DNA from: Rhizodiscina lignyota
Lineage: Eukaryota > Ascomycota > Dothideomycetes > Aulographales > Rhizodiscinaceae
NCBI GenBank assembly: GCA_010015805.1
Contig: ML978144.1
Location: 1-64,000, forward strand
Length of the DNA: 64,000 nt
Direction: 5' to 3'
In this document: positions 47,270-57,835 of the stretch, piece by piece
How the letters are laid out: each line of letters opens with the position of its first letter
How positions within the stretch are numbered: the first letter of the stretch is position 1
Notes under the pieces: generated by a model
Told to the model about the DNA's origin: nothing
The model's database searches: none
What the model saw: the letters and a program-made list of their open reading frames with translations, nothing else
Translations under genes and position numbers: made by a program

Positions 47270-49235
47270 CTGGGAGGTGGCGTCTACGCATTACAACGAG
47301 GCTACAGCAATGTCCAACGTCAACCTTCTCATCCACCAAACGCGCAGCATCCACCTTCTCACCCACCTTCTCACCCCCTGCGTTACTAATCCTAAAAGTT
47401 GTCTAATACTCGCGATTCTGTCTTCGATCTTTCACGAATCTCCTTCTTGGATCGAACCTGATCCATATACCCTTGCTCACACTACTCGGCGGTCCTGATA
47501 CCCCCTTCCTCTTCTTCGAATCGAATCTTCAGCGTGCGTCAAGCTTTGTCTGCTATACTGGGTGGAATGCGTCGGCGGAGTTATCTATGGGGCTCAAGTG
47601 CAGCTTGGGCGGAGGCGTCTGTGTCCGCAATTGCTGCGGTTGTATGTGGGAACGAAGCATCATGGCTCGAATTGGGTGGATCTCTGCTTTACAGCGCTCT
47701 GCTCTCTGGGACGGGTTAGTTGCTTGATTTGCTCTGCGAAAAGTGGGGTTGCGAACATTGGTCTGTCCTTTCCTCGACGCGAATACACGTTCGCTCGCTG
47801 AGCTCGCACCCCAAAAGAAATGTATAATATAAAGATCAATATGAGCGAGATTGAGTGAAAAACTTCAGTCGTCACGGGTGCTACCTGGGTACTTGCGCAA
47901 TATGATCGTCCCTGATCCTGGTAGCGTCTCGGGCAGCAAGCGCAAGGTCACGTCACCCCCTTTTCTCGACGTTCGCTTCACGCGCACACTGTGCAGCGAA
48001 CTGCTCGGCCTCTTCCAGAACGCATGCTTATGGGATAGATGGGAAGGCTTCAAACGCGCCACCAACTTTTGACGTGTTGCGCGGAAAGCTTATTGTATGC
48101 AGGCTGCGGACCCCAATGCCGCTGACTCGACGGGCTCTCCATCCACCGTTTGGAAGGGTGAGGCGTCTACCTTCAGGCGCGGCCCGATGCGTCCCACACT
48201 TTCCCATGATCATCTCACCTTTGCCCCGTTTGCGCCCTCTTCCGCGCCATATACACGTCGCGGCGTGTGCGTGGGGTGCGCGGCGAAGGGGGTTGTGCTG
48301 ACGTTGTGCAGCGCATCGCGCCCAACTCCAAGAGCATCAGAAACAGACGCGGCGGCGCCAGGAATGCGCGAGCGCCCGGCGACAAGGCGAGACGAGGCTG
48401 GAGGATGGGCTGCTGCACGATACTGACGTCGGGTTGAGAGGAGCGACGATGGCGGTGCCTGGCAGATGCGACAGATGCTCCATGGCAGGCGGCGGTCGAG
48501 CACTTAAACTTTTGCGCTGCTGCAGGAGGCGCACATTGCGTCTTTCATGAAACATCTGCCATGGCCGTCGCAGCACGTGCAGCCGGGAAGCTTAGTCTGC
48601 TCGACATGCCTTACTTAGCAGCTGCCGCACGTGGCCGCTCGACGATCGCGCCGCTGGACATGACTCTCGCTGCTCGCTCTTAAGCGTCTCGCGCCCCGCT
48701 GGCGCTAGAAGCGCGACGGAAGGTTGGAAGCGGGCGGCACACCTCTTCGCAACGTCGCGCGCCCGCTACGCGACTCGGCAGCACCACTGGCAATTTCTTT
48801 TCTTTTTCCCACGCCTGCGGATTGCTGGTGGGCGACTTTTGCGGAGGTGGCGCTGGCCGGCTTCGTTAGTGCCAGCCGCGTTGCGCGATTCTGCTCCCGA
48901 GATTCCGGGGGCGAGATTGGGACGGCGCGTTTTGCGATCTCAAGGGCCGCGGCGAATCAGGTGTGCGCGCGAACGAGGGGTGAGCAAGAGGCGTCATTTC
49001 TCGGTCTATGGGCATTGCCATCCATTGCGCCTTCTACCGCCCGCCAGACATATTCCCGCACCAACTCCGCTATCAACTGTTTCCGCCGGAAATGGGCATG
49101 GCGCGGCAGCGCTTCGAATTCTGACTCGCGCCTCCCATCCCACCTGCTAGAGCACCCAATGAGCGAGGAGTGACGAAGCACTCGCATGCGGAGATCAACC
49201 AGGCTCGTATCAATCGGGGCTTCCTCAAGAAGAGC
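47270..49235. other. Intergenic region
   Basis: Nearly 2 kb. The left half holds the 3' end of the WOPR gene; the right half (48.1-49.2 kb) is GC-rich and leads into the SDR gene. Frames on both strands look like GC-driven chance ORFs. Confidence 0.4.
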
Positions 49236-50384
49236 ATGGATATCGACGCCGCGCTGGACGAAGATGCCGGCCACGGCGGTGCCGACTTGTCGGCAAGCCG
49301 AGACCCGGCAGCGAAGCTGATGCTCCCGTTGACGTGCGAGCCGCCGAACGAGCAGAACCCGCCGACGCAGAAGGTGTGGATTGTCTTTGGAGCTACTGGG
49401 CACATGGGACGCGCTCTCGTGCGCAGCGCACTCACGCATGGAGACAGGGTGACGGCCGTGGGCTGGACGCAGGAGCACGGCAGGGAAGAGCTGAGCAAGT
49501 GGCAGGGCAAGAACGTGCAGTGGATGCTCTGCGACGTGCGCATCCGCGAGAGCGTCGAGAAAGTGATCAGGGAGAGCGTCGAGCGCTGGGGCCGCGTCGA
49601 CGTGATAGCGAACTGCGTCGGCTTCGGCGTCATCGGCGCGTGCGAGGACCAGGACGAGTGCGAGCTGCGCAACCAGTTCGACGTCAACTTCTTCGGCACC
49701 CTGCACATCATCCAGCTGTCTCTGCCCTACTTCCGCGCGCGGCAAGCCGGCCGCTACCTCATCTTCAGCAGCACGTCTGGCGCGCTCGGCGTGCCCGGCC
49801 TGGGCCCCTACTGCGCGACAAAGTATGCCGTGGAGGGCCTCATCGAGAGCATGCTCTACGAGGTCGACTGCTACAACATCAAAGCCTCGCTCGTCGAGCC
49901 GGGCCACGTACGCCGCGACGAGCCGGAGCCGCCGGCGGGCGAGGTGCGCAGCCCGGGCGACCACGCGATCCAGCTCGCGCCCCTGCCCAAGCGCTTCCAG
50001 CAGTTCAAAGTCAAGGCCGCGAGCCCGCCGTATGCAGGCGCGAACGCGCCGGCCGGGCACGCGAAGCGCATGCTGCAGTGGCTGAACGACCGGCAGCCGA
50101 CGAGCGCGGTGAAGAGCGCGGAGCTGGTGTGGCAGCTGGGCCACTGCAGCTATCCGCCCCTGAGGCTGCTGCTGGGCAGCTTTGCGGTCGAGAGCATCAG
50201 GGATCGCCTGCGGAGCATCACGGAGGAGATCGAGGACTGGAAGCATCTGCACTTTCCCGCGGAGCTTGGAGGCAGGTCGGATGGGCATGAGCTGGAAGAG
50301 TCTGGGGGAGGGATGGATGAGGGCGGGAGGGAAGAGGAAGATGAAGGAGAGCAGGATGAGGAGATGAAAGAGGAAGGGGATTGA
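49236..50384 (+). CDS. Short-chain dehydrogenase/reductase
   Basis: An intronless 382-residue Rossmann-fold oxidoreductase of the classical SDR family. The cofactor-binding motif GATGHMG is at residues 52-58 after a hydrophobic strand (KVWIVF). The N-A-type motif appears as ANCVGFG at 125-131, and the catalytic Y192-x3-K196 lies in PYCATKYAVEG, preceded by the serine of IFSSTSG. EPGHVRRD near 229 is the usual PG segment after the active site. The C-terminal 100 residues are longer than in typical SDRs (about 250-300) and end in a very acidic tail (GREEEDEGEQDEEMKEEGD). The start is the first in-frame ATG; codons before it lack one. GC content and GC-ending codons are much higher than in neighbouring genes, which creates long spurious frames on the other strand and in other frames. 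Substrate unknown. Confidence 0.85.
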   Translation: MDIDAALDEDAGHGGADLSASRDPAAKLMLPLTCEPPNEQNPPTQKVWIVFGATGHMGRALVRSALTHGDRVTAVGWTQEHGREELSKWQGKNVQWMLCDVRIRESVEKVIRESVERWGRVDVIANCVGFGVIGACEDQDECELRNQFDVNFFGTLHIIQLSLPYFRARQAGRYLIFSSTSGALGVPGLGPYCATKYAVEGLIESMLYEVDCYNIKASLVEPGHVRRDEPEPPAGEVRSPGDHAIQLAPLPKRFQQFKVKAASPPYAGANAPAGHAKRMLQWLNDRQPTSAVKSAELVWQLGHCSYPPLRLLLGSFAVESIRDRLRSITEEIEDWKHLHFPAELGGRSDGHELEESGGGMDEGGREEEDEGEQDEEMKEEGD

Positions 50385-50911
50385 ATGTCTCTCTGGTCTA
50401 CGCAGGTGCTAGTTCCTCGTGAGTACATAACGCTATGAGGCCCAAAAGAGCGGCTCTTTTCTGCGCCAATCCGAAGCAAATCTTCCGAATCAGGCCTAAC
50501 AAACCACTCCCCAATAACCTTGAATGTAAACTCACCAATAGATGGAAGCTTCTTAGAAGTGCTAAAGGGAACTGATATATATTGACTCTGTAGGTGTTGG
50601 TTCGCGGGAAACCACTTCCTCTTGGCAGACATATTGAACACTCTACAATTTCCATTTCCAAATATCTATGTACCTCCCTAGACATTGAAATTCCTTAATC
50701 TGTCTATATGGTTGGCTGCCTCAGCCTTGGGACAACCCCGGTCACTACTTCCAAATTCGATCTAGCGCGTCCACCGAGAACATCGTGCCACATCGCTCAG
50801 CCTCGTCCAATCCACCTTGAACCTCACTGCCTTGGTCCTGCGTTCAAATATAATCCATCATGCAAACAATCTCTTTCCGTCTGTCATCCGCATTCTCAGC
50901 CATCCTCGACT
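50385..50911. other. Intergenic region
   Basis: The promoter and leader of the homeobox gene. The frame is open upstream of 50912 but is pyrimidine-biased and unlike coding sequence, so I treat it as leader. Confidence 0.4.
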
Positions 50912-53909
50912 ATGGCTGAACTGCTGGAACTTCCTGACCTGCAGAGTTGGCAGTTGGAGGACTTTCTGAGCGACGCTGCATTTGGCGCGGACAGCCTGAT
51001 TAATCAAGTCGAAACTCTTTCTCCTGAACATGATGTCTTCGAAGGCCTGCCTCAAGACCTGTTGGCCGATTTATGGACAAACAATGATGTCAACGCCGCT
51101 GTCGCCGAATCAACCATGAATCCGGATCACTCGATCGAAGCTCGACAGGAGACGAACCACCCTCACTCCGGTGACCAACTGCTGTCTATCGACCCTCAGA
51201 CTATCGCTACACTTCAGTACGATCCAATGGCAGTGGATGTTGACCGCTCAAGTGTGCGAAAATCAGCGCCGAAAGTCACTAGTGAAGTTCTTCTGTTTTC
51301 CCCGGACGACTATCCCTATTCCGCTCCCAGGAAGCGTACAGCACCTAAGTCCAGGCTTCCGGCTCAGGGAAAGAGCAGGCTTCCGGCTCAGGCAAAGGAT
51401 GTACTTCTCGCTTGGTACAATACTCACGATTATCCTTACCCGTCTAAACAAGATGTCGAGGACCTTGCGCGAGCCACAGACTTGTCTGCTAAACAAGTGC
51501 GGACGTTCTTCACTAATCAGAGAGTACGGAGCGCAAACCCAGGCGGCAAATCCAATCGCCAAGAAGACACAATGAAATTTGTGAGCTCTGTGGCGCCCTG
51601 CACTAAAAATGGACATCCAGATTTCGTGGAATCCTCTGTAGCGACACCAATCGACTCTTTGCAAGCCGCACGGTCGCCGGACCAAGGTCGAGCAACAACG
51701 TCGTCATACTTGGCGGAAAGTCCTCTGTTCTCACATACCGGAGTCGTTTTGAGGAATCCCGTGGGAAGCCTCTCTCCTTTCAGCCTTCAGTTTTCGGACA
51801 AGGCCGTCGCAGGGAGTATGCGGGGGACATCTGCTTCATCTAGTCCTGTGATTCTGTACAGCACTTCGTTTCAACTCGCCCACCAGGGACCGAGCTTGAC
51901 GAGAGAAAATCTCCGCTCCTTAATTGAAGCAGGCGCAAGTGCCAAAACTGGACGACAGCGGCTGAGCATCTCCCTTGAAAGGTTCCTTAACGAGCCGGAA
52001 CTGGCTGCAAACGATTTGGACATTCTGAAGGCGGCTCAGCAAATTGTAGAGGCCCAAAAGGAGACCTCGGACCTTTCGCCGATCGATAGCGCATCAATTA
52101 ATAGCATACCGATTCAAGCAGCTAAGGAAGGAAGACAACGAGAATATGTTTGCAGCAGATATCCGCCCTGCAACCTCAAGTTCATCAAAGCGGCAGATTG
52201 TTCGCGACACATAAGGTTTGGTTTCATCTTCTAGAGAGTTACGACTATCCAGCTTACAATAATATATAGGAAGGAGCATGAAGGAGGATGTTCTTTCCAG
52301 TGCCATTGTTCCAAGATATTTTCAAAGCTCGATGATCTCCGCGAGCATGCCATAACAGTGCATGCGAATGAAAATGTCCCCTGTAATTTCATTAGCGCAT
52401 ACGGCACTGCGGCTCTGCGTCAAGGAGAGACAGTTGGAATACATTCACAACTCGTGGGTCCTGATCAGACTCCGCGCCAAATCCTGACTCTCTCTCAATT
52501 CGAACGGCCGAGCTCAGTGGCATCCTTTTCTTCGAATCGCAGTTCAAGATTAAGGTATGTAGAGAAATTTCTTCTTTGGCGAGTATATCCCTGAAAGCTT
52601 GATTTTATGCCCTTCAGAGTATATGATAGTAGTATCTCCTGAAGACCATACACACTTTCATTAGTTGTAGATTCTTTACCTCACAGCCGTTTGGTGTTGC
52701 CATGGTGGGCTCCTTTGTCACCCTGGGCATTCCCTCAGTTGGCCTCAGCCAGTTCACACAAAGGGACATCCGCGATTCCGACAGTCCGGTCACGCCACGT
52801 GCGTACCTGACTGCCGGAAACGGAGGCAGCTCTAGAATTCGCTAAATTGCGCCAACATCAAACTGGTTGTATTTAGCGAAGAGGGGACTTTTCTGTTGAC
52901 GCGGTGGCGTATGTGCCATGGCACACCTCTATAGACGTTATGGACGCTCTTCGCCAATTTCCAACATTGCTTTTCTCAATTTCCTTCCTTCACTTGCTGA
53001 ATCTCCAACAGCGCTGCATCTGGATCGAGTATCAGTTCATCCCTGGCCTCTTCGTCGAGCGTGGTCTCGAGCACCAAATCTGGTAGCCGAAAGGGCAAAC
53101 GACGCTGGACGCGGATGCATAGCCTACGAGAAATACGAAGCGAATCATTATCGTCTGAGAAACGGAGGAAGGGGATATATCATTGCACATTCTGTCAGAA
53201 ACCATGCAGAGACCGCTATGACTGGACCCGCCATGAAATTACCCATGCCGAGCCTCAGGGCTGGGTATGCATGCTTGAAGATCAACCGACTCATGGTGGC
53301 AAATGTGCATTCTGCCCACTGCGTGCAGAGGACTTATCGGATTTGTTTATAGGAGCGGCAGCTCTTCCACGCGACATCTGTTCGGAGGCGCACCACAATA
53401 TCACTGCTTGTTTAGCAAAAACCCTCGTCCAGAGAACCTTTGGAAGGAAAGATCTACTGAAAGAACACATCAAACGGAGTCACTTACATGAGGATGCCCG
53501 AGACGACCCCAGGGTACAGGATCGATTGGATCAGGTTTTGCCTCATTGGGTTCGAGACAAGAAGAAAGAAGAGCTAGATCCCAATGCCCTCTGGTGCGGA
53601 TTCTGCGGCGTGTTATTCAACAATTGGATGGAAAGACAGGGTCATGTAGCCACTCATTTTTTGAATGGTTGCCGAATACATGAATGGAATCTACGGAACC
53701 CCCTCTCTCCAAGTTTACGGCAACAACACCGAAATAGCTCTACGCCAACCACTCCACTTGTATTGAGGCGACAGAGCGATAGTAGGGACCAATATGTCGA
53801 CTGCCTCATCCGTAAGTTTAACTCCCTGTTGAGCCGTCTGTTTCGTTCAGCTAAATCACTCCATTATCGAAGATTTTGCAACCCAAATGGTTTTGGCCAT
53901 CTGGCCTGA
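50912..53909 (+). CDS. Homeobox plus C2H2 zinc-finger transcription factor
   Basis: Proposed exons: 50912-52215, 52270-52554, 52687-52798, 52877-52908 and 53012-53909; phases agree throughout, giving 876 residues. A TALE-type homeodomain occupies about residues 146-208, with the three-residue extension (NTHDYPYPSK) and recognition-helix TFFTNQRVR, where F199 replaces the nearly invariant Trp at homeodomain position 48; Asn at position 51 (N202) is kept. C2H2-like fingers follow near 425-470 (around CSRYPPCNLKF and FQCHCSKIFSKLDDLREH) and more in exon 5 (IYHCTFCQKPCRDRYDWTRH, then WCGFCGVLFNNW). A Ser-rich linker (ISSSLASSSSVVSS) and basic KGKRRW precede them. This homeobox-C2H2 arrangement is a known but uncharacterised fungal nuclear family. 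Weaker points are the 32-nt exon 4 and the 3' end, which overlaps the cyclin gene. Confidence 0.72.
51347..51394 (+). repeat. 24-bp in-frame duplication at the homeodomain N-terminal arm
   Basis: Two direct copies of a 24-base unit encode KSRLPAQG and KSRLPAQA. The second copy forms the basic arm of the homeodomain, so the first is an extra copy just outside it. Confidence 0.85.
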
Positions 53910-54510
53910 CTCAAATACCATCACTGTTGAATACGCAAATGAAAGTGGAGACGTACGCACAGGTCTTCTGCGCACATTTATTCGAGTAACCCTCGAACTG
54001 TCGAAACCTACCTTTTCGACCTTTCTCACAGCGCTGTACTACCTCATCTTGGTAAATGTGCATGTCATACGAAGTGACAATCCCGCCATGGAGGAGCCGA
54101 AAGACAACGAACCAGACGACGACGAGGTTGGCTCTTTGCAAGCTGGGCCTGGAATGTTCATTACCGCGCTCATCTTGGCTTTCAAATATAACTGGGATAG
54201 CGACCCCGATCTGCACGGTCTCCAAGCGTGGAGTCGTAGTACTGGCCTCTCGATTCACGAAATCAAACTCAGGGAGAGAGCGTTTCTCCGCGCTATATCT
54301 TGGAAGCTTTTTATCCCAGAAGCCACCTTCCGGAAATGGCAAAACATCGTCCTGGGATGCACTTTGCCAATTCCGATACCGATACCGTCTTACGACTCGA
54401 AATTGAGAGTATTCATTGCGTCTCTTAACCCGAACCTCGAAGGCTACCAAGGTCCCTTGCTGAAGGATACCGCGGTCGAAGACGCTGTTAGTTTGCTTCG
54501 ACTCACGTAG
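53794..54510 (+). CDS. Pho85-type (PCL-like) cyclin
   Basis: Exons 53794-53811 and 53851-54510, 225 residues. The upstream frame before 53887 reads LNHSIIEDFATQMVLAIWPD, which matches the usual start of fungal Pcl cyclins, so translation must begin earlier than 53887; ATG TCG ACT GCC TCA TCC plus a short 39-base GT-AG intron supplies a start. The cyclin box spans residues about 40-185, including LLRTFIRVTLELSKPTFS, then MFITALILAFKYNWDSD, the WSRSTGLSIHEIKLRERAFL segment and the family hallmark ISWKLFIPEATFRKWQNIVL. Role: targeting subunit for the Pho85 cyclin-dependent kinase in nutrient, polarity or cell-cycle control. An acidic insert (EEPKDNEPDDDE) sits inside the box. The first exon and intron overlap the 3' end of the homeobox/C2H2 frame; a fused reading is discussed in the findings. 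Confidence 0.78.
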
Positions 54511-54830
54511 CGGTACGGAGCATTCGGCGATCGATCTACCAGGCTGTGAATTTGATTCACTGTCTCTCTTTCGCTGCGAGTGCCTTTTATGCAAGGGAGA
54601 TTGAATATCGATTCTGTATATGCGAAGAATGTGAATACATCCTCAAGAATTTACGGATTCTCCGACAAGATATGGGCAAAACCAAATTCAGATGATATCG
54701 CAACTGCGATTCAATCCCATCCCAACAAGTTGGGACCCGAAGAACGGCGTCAAGGGCATTCAATGTCTGTGGAAGCGATGGAAAATCTGGATCTATGGAG
54801 TATCTTCTATGTTGACACATCTAAAGACTC

Positions 54831-56358
54831 TTAGCTTCTTACCAGATTCCTGTGCCTCTCCAAGAACGATTCCACAGCCGCAACAAACCTGTCCAACTCC
54901 TCTTGCGGCGTCCCCAGAATCATCGCTATCGTCCCCCTCCGAGAAATCCAATACCCCTCCTCCATCATCTCAAGCCAGAACAAATCCTTCAACTCCCAGT
55001 CTTCTTTGATGACTTCAACGCACGTGACATCGCTCTCCTTCATCTCTCCATCGGCGGAAAAATGCACCGCCATAATCGTCCCCTTACCGCTGAAGCAGCA
55101 GTTCGTCCCCTCGCATGCCTTGTTCAGCTTCTCCCGGAACGCATCGCCGTTTTTGCTGAACTCTTCGCATACTTCGGGCTTGTATACATCGTGCAGTCCT
55201 GCGTATCCGGCGTGCATCGCCAGGGTATTGTTGTTGAATGTGCCTGAATGCGCCAAGGACCCCGGCTGGCGCGGGTCGTATACGGACATGACCTCTGTGC
55301 TGCCACCGAACGCGCCAAACGCCAGTCCGCCGCCGAGATATTTGCCAAAAGTTGTGAGGTCGGGAGTGAGAGAGAGGAGAGATTGGAGGCCGCCGGGAGC
55401 GAGACGGGAGGTCATGACTTCATCAAGCATGAAAAGCGCACCGATCTGGTTGGAACACGTCAGTATGTAACAGCATAAATGGGCCTCAGAAGGAACAGCG
55501 GTGCGGACCATACCTTATGCGCACTCTCCTGGCACTGAGCCAAAAACTCTTTCGTCCCAATGATACACCCACCGGCTCCCTGCATCCCCTCCACCAACAC
55601 AGCTGCCAGTTGTCCCTCCAAACCCTCAATCAACTCTTTCGCTCCCGCGACGTCATTGTATCGTCCCAAGACCCAGTCGTCTAGATCAACGTTGTTCTCC
55701 GCCGGCTGCCCGGATCCAAAACTCAGCACTGCGCCGTGATAGCCCCCGGAAAATACCACCACCTTCCTCTTGCCTGTGTATTTGCGTGCGCCTGCCAGCG
55801 CATGGAGATTCGCTTCTGTGCCCGAGTTGCAAAAGCGCACGCGGCCGAGGTTGAAGCGGCTGCGCATAAGCGATGCAAAGCGAGACTCGGCAGCGGTGGT
55901 GGCTCCGAGGTTGAGCCCGATAGTGGAGATTGTGTTGGTGAGGGACGAGAGGATGTTTGGGTTCGAATGGCCGTAGAGGCCGGCGGTTAATTCACCTACG
56001 AAGTCGGTGTAGCTGTGGATTGCAAATAGTGATCAGCATTAGGTATGCAAGAGTAGAACATTTTTGGTTTGACGTACGTATGGTCGTCTTCATCGGTAAC
56101 TTGATGGCCTTTCCCACTCTTCATGCTCAGTGGAAATGGCGTGGTGTAGAGCAGCGTTCGAGTATTGCCGCCAGGAAGGTTGTTGACTGCTTCTTCGTGC
56201 AATCGCAGAGAGTTTGGGTTGCGCTTTGTAAATTGAGCTTTAGCATCATCTAAAGCAGCCTGTAAATCGGCTGGGTAGCTCTTTAAGTTGAGTTTGTCTT
56301 TGATTGTATCGGTGACAGGAGCTATGGTGGGGTTCTGGACGAGTACTGCGGGCGCCAT
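54831..56358 (-). CDS. Class-III aminotransferase, glutamate-1-semialdehyde aminomutase-like
   Basis: Minus-strand exons 56358-56078, 56012-55514 and 55445-54831 (GT-AG introns of 65 and 68 bases), 464 residues. It has the fold-type I PLP enzyme landmarks: DFVGELTAGLYGHSNP after the first splice, the phosphate-binding FCNSGTEANLHAL, FMLDEV with D268 contacting the pyridine nitrogen, and LTTFGKYLGGGLAFGAFGG with K295 as the PLP-binding lysine. The order and spacing are those of glutamate-1-semialdehyde 2,1-aminomutase. Fungi make 5-aminolevulinate from glycine, so the fungal homologue probably transaminates another substrate; this is inference from pathway knowledge. No targeting peptide is evident. 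Transcribed towards the cyclin gene, with 320 bases between stops. Confidence 0.88.
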
Positions 56359-56811
56359 TGTCAGTGCTGCGCGGTGATGAATCTAAAAATGATGAGTTCA
56401 AGTAGTCGTCCTCAGGTGGAAGTTTATTGGAATAGCAATTTATTTGTCAAAGGGCGTGCTCTTAAGTATTGTGTTGTCATGTTATCTCGGCATGCCGAAG
56501 ACGGAGTTGCATAGTTGCGGGACGTATCAACTCCCATTGGCTCGTGGATCGATTCACCAAATGTAGCGGTTCGAGCTCCGAAGATTGTTGGTCTCGGTGT
56601 CTCGGTAGCACGAAATCTGCAAATGGTTCCTATTCTGGTTAATGCTCAATCCTTTATATATGAAGACTGCAATGACTGGTTAAAAGATGTTTAACACAAT
56701 ATGACGGATCGATTTTTGAATGTTTAATGTTCTTCCATTCGCAATACTGGGTCGAGTATCTATGCATCTGATGCTGTTATGTACAATGGCGAGTGCTCGC
56801 TGTGCTGTCGA
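56359..56811. other. Intergenic region
   Basis: AT-rich; contains the promoter of the aminotransferase (a TATATAAA-like stretch near 56652-56660 read on the minus strand) and the 3' end of the NDUFA12 gene. Confidence 0.4.
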
Positions 56812-57623
56812 TCATGCTTGTGCTCGAGATTTCGCAACTGGTGTCCAGGGGAAATACTTGTTCTTCGTTCTAAGAGGCGGTCAGCGCTAATGGACGAATA
56901 GTGTTGAAAAGAATATCATGACGAAATCCAACGTACGTGCTGTATGTCTTGAACGCTGACCGGCCCAATGTCAATGTTGGTCTATGTTCCACCGGCTCCC
57001 ACTCTCGTTGTCTTCGTTGCAAGACTGGGTCTTCGGTCGGAGGCTTGTCGACGGCGTAGGACATCCACAGATGCCTAATGAGAGGTTAGGGATACATCAA
57101 GAGCATGACAGAGAAGTGCATATACCAGCCGGGCTCGATTTGCGACCTTACAGGCGCCTGTCAGTCTTATGTCTTCTCAAGAGCGTCCAACTGGGACTCA
57201 CGGATCATATTCTTTTTGCTTGTAATCGACCCATCTTGTCCTCACTATTGGTGCTCAGCATTTACTCGTCAGGAAGTATATTTGAAGCGTACATGGAAGC
57301 TCTTCTTGCAAGTTCTCGTAGTATTTGTTGCCGTAGCGGTCGATGCCAATCAGTGTGCCGGCCTTCGTGTCGCCTGCGCGAAAGTCAGCGCCAGTAGGGA
57401 GGAAGCTAGTGACGTGTTCATACCGATATACTATTCCACGATTAGCAATTCAGCTCTTCAGCGACTCTCAAGTCTTCTGCCTTCGCAAGACGTACCTGCA
57501 TTTGATGTGCCGCATCCTAGAAACGCTCTCGGTCAGCCATTGCCACGCGACCGTCTCGTCAAAGACACTCACCCTTATGCCAACCCGCCAAAGATTCCGG
57601 AATGTTCGCGTGATGGTCGACAT
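56812..57623 (-). CDS. NDUFA12: NADH:ubiquinone oxidoreductase (complex I) subunit NDUFA12
   Basis: Eight minus-strand exons: 57623-57573, 57516-57496, 57430-57424, 57373-57293, 57244-57202, 57146-57126, 57074-56937 and 56869-56812, giving 139 residues, the normal size for this subunit. The third exon is a 7-nt microexon (TATATCG). Introns are 48-67 bases, all GT-AG. The joined protein follows the family without gaps: MSTITRTFRNLWRVGIRD, then AAHQMQYIGDTKAGTLIG, DRYGNKYYEN, LPLRTRWVDYK, IEPGWHLWMSYAVDKPPTED, and the C-terminal AFKTYSTTKNKYFPWTP. The microexon supplies the Tyr-Ile-Gly of HQMQYIGDTKAG, so leaving it out would break the frame. Role: accessory subunit (B17.2) of the mitochondrial matrix arm of complex I, needed for assembly. 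The gene is head-to-head with PGS1. Confidence 0.92.
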
Positions 57624-57835
57624 GGCGCCGATTCGAGTTGCTGCACCGTGAATTGCGTCGGAGAAGCTGTCGATGATGGCCTTGTTAGACACCGGACATG
57701 CCAAGCGTCTTGCCCGTTACGGACTAGCGCTATATCAGAAATAACCCCTGCGAACGAACCATCTCATCTCTGGCAATCCGCAGTATTCGACGACGAGATG
57801 AGTATATCCGTCGCTAGATAGCATCGGCGCATGCA
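57624..57835. promoter_or_regulatory. Divergent promoter between NDUFA12 and PGS1
   Basis: Only 212 bases separate the two start codons, so both promoters must overlap here. Both genes serve the inner mitochondrial membrane. I cannot name a specific transcription-factor site with confidence. Confidence 0.55.

Noticed and set aside
48957-50288. Long minus-strand open frame (443 codons) opposite the SDR gene
   Set aside because: Composition is Arg/Ala/Leu/His-rich, as expected for an antisense shadow of GC-biased codons. The plus strand has clear SDR motifs.
49334-50290. 318-codon plus-strand frame overlapping the SDR gene
   Set aside because: Extremely Arg/Ala-rich and with no domain; a frame-shifted shadow of the SDR.
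52555-52594. Read-through end of the homeobox protein (YVEKFLLWRVYP then stop)
   Set aside because: A strong gtatgt donor sits at 52555, and splicing leads to a continuous frame into the zinc-finger exons. A short alternative splice to 52618 also reaches a stop quickly.
54580-54834. 84-codon frame after the cyclin
   Set aside because: Falls between two convergent stops, with no motif; probably 3' UTR.
55950-55970. gggttcgaatgg resembling a tRNA T-loop
   Set aside because: Lies inside an aminotransferase exon and has no matching stems; no tRNA was found in the window.
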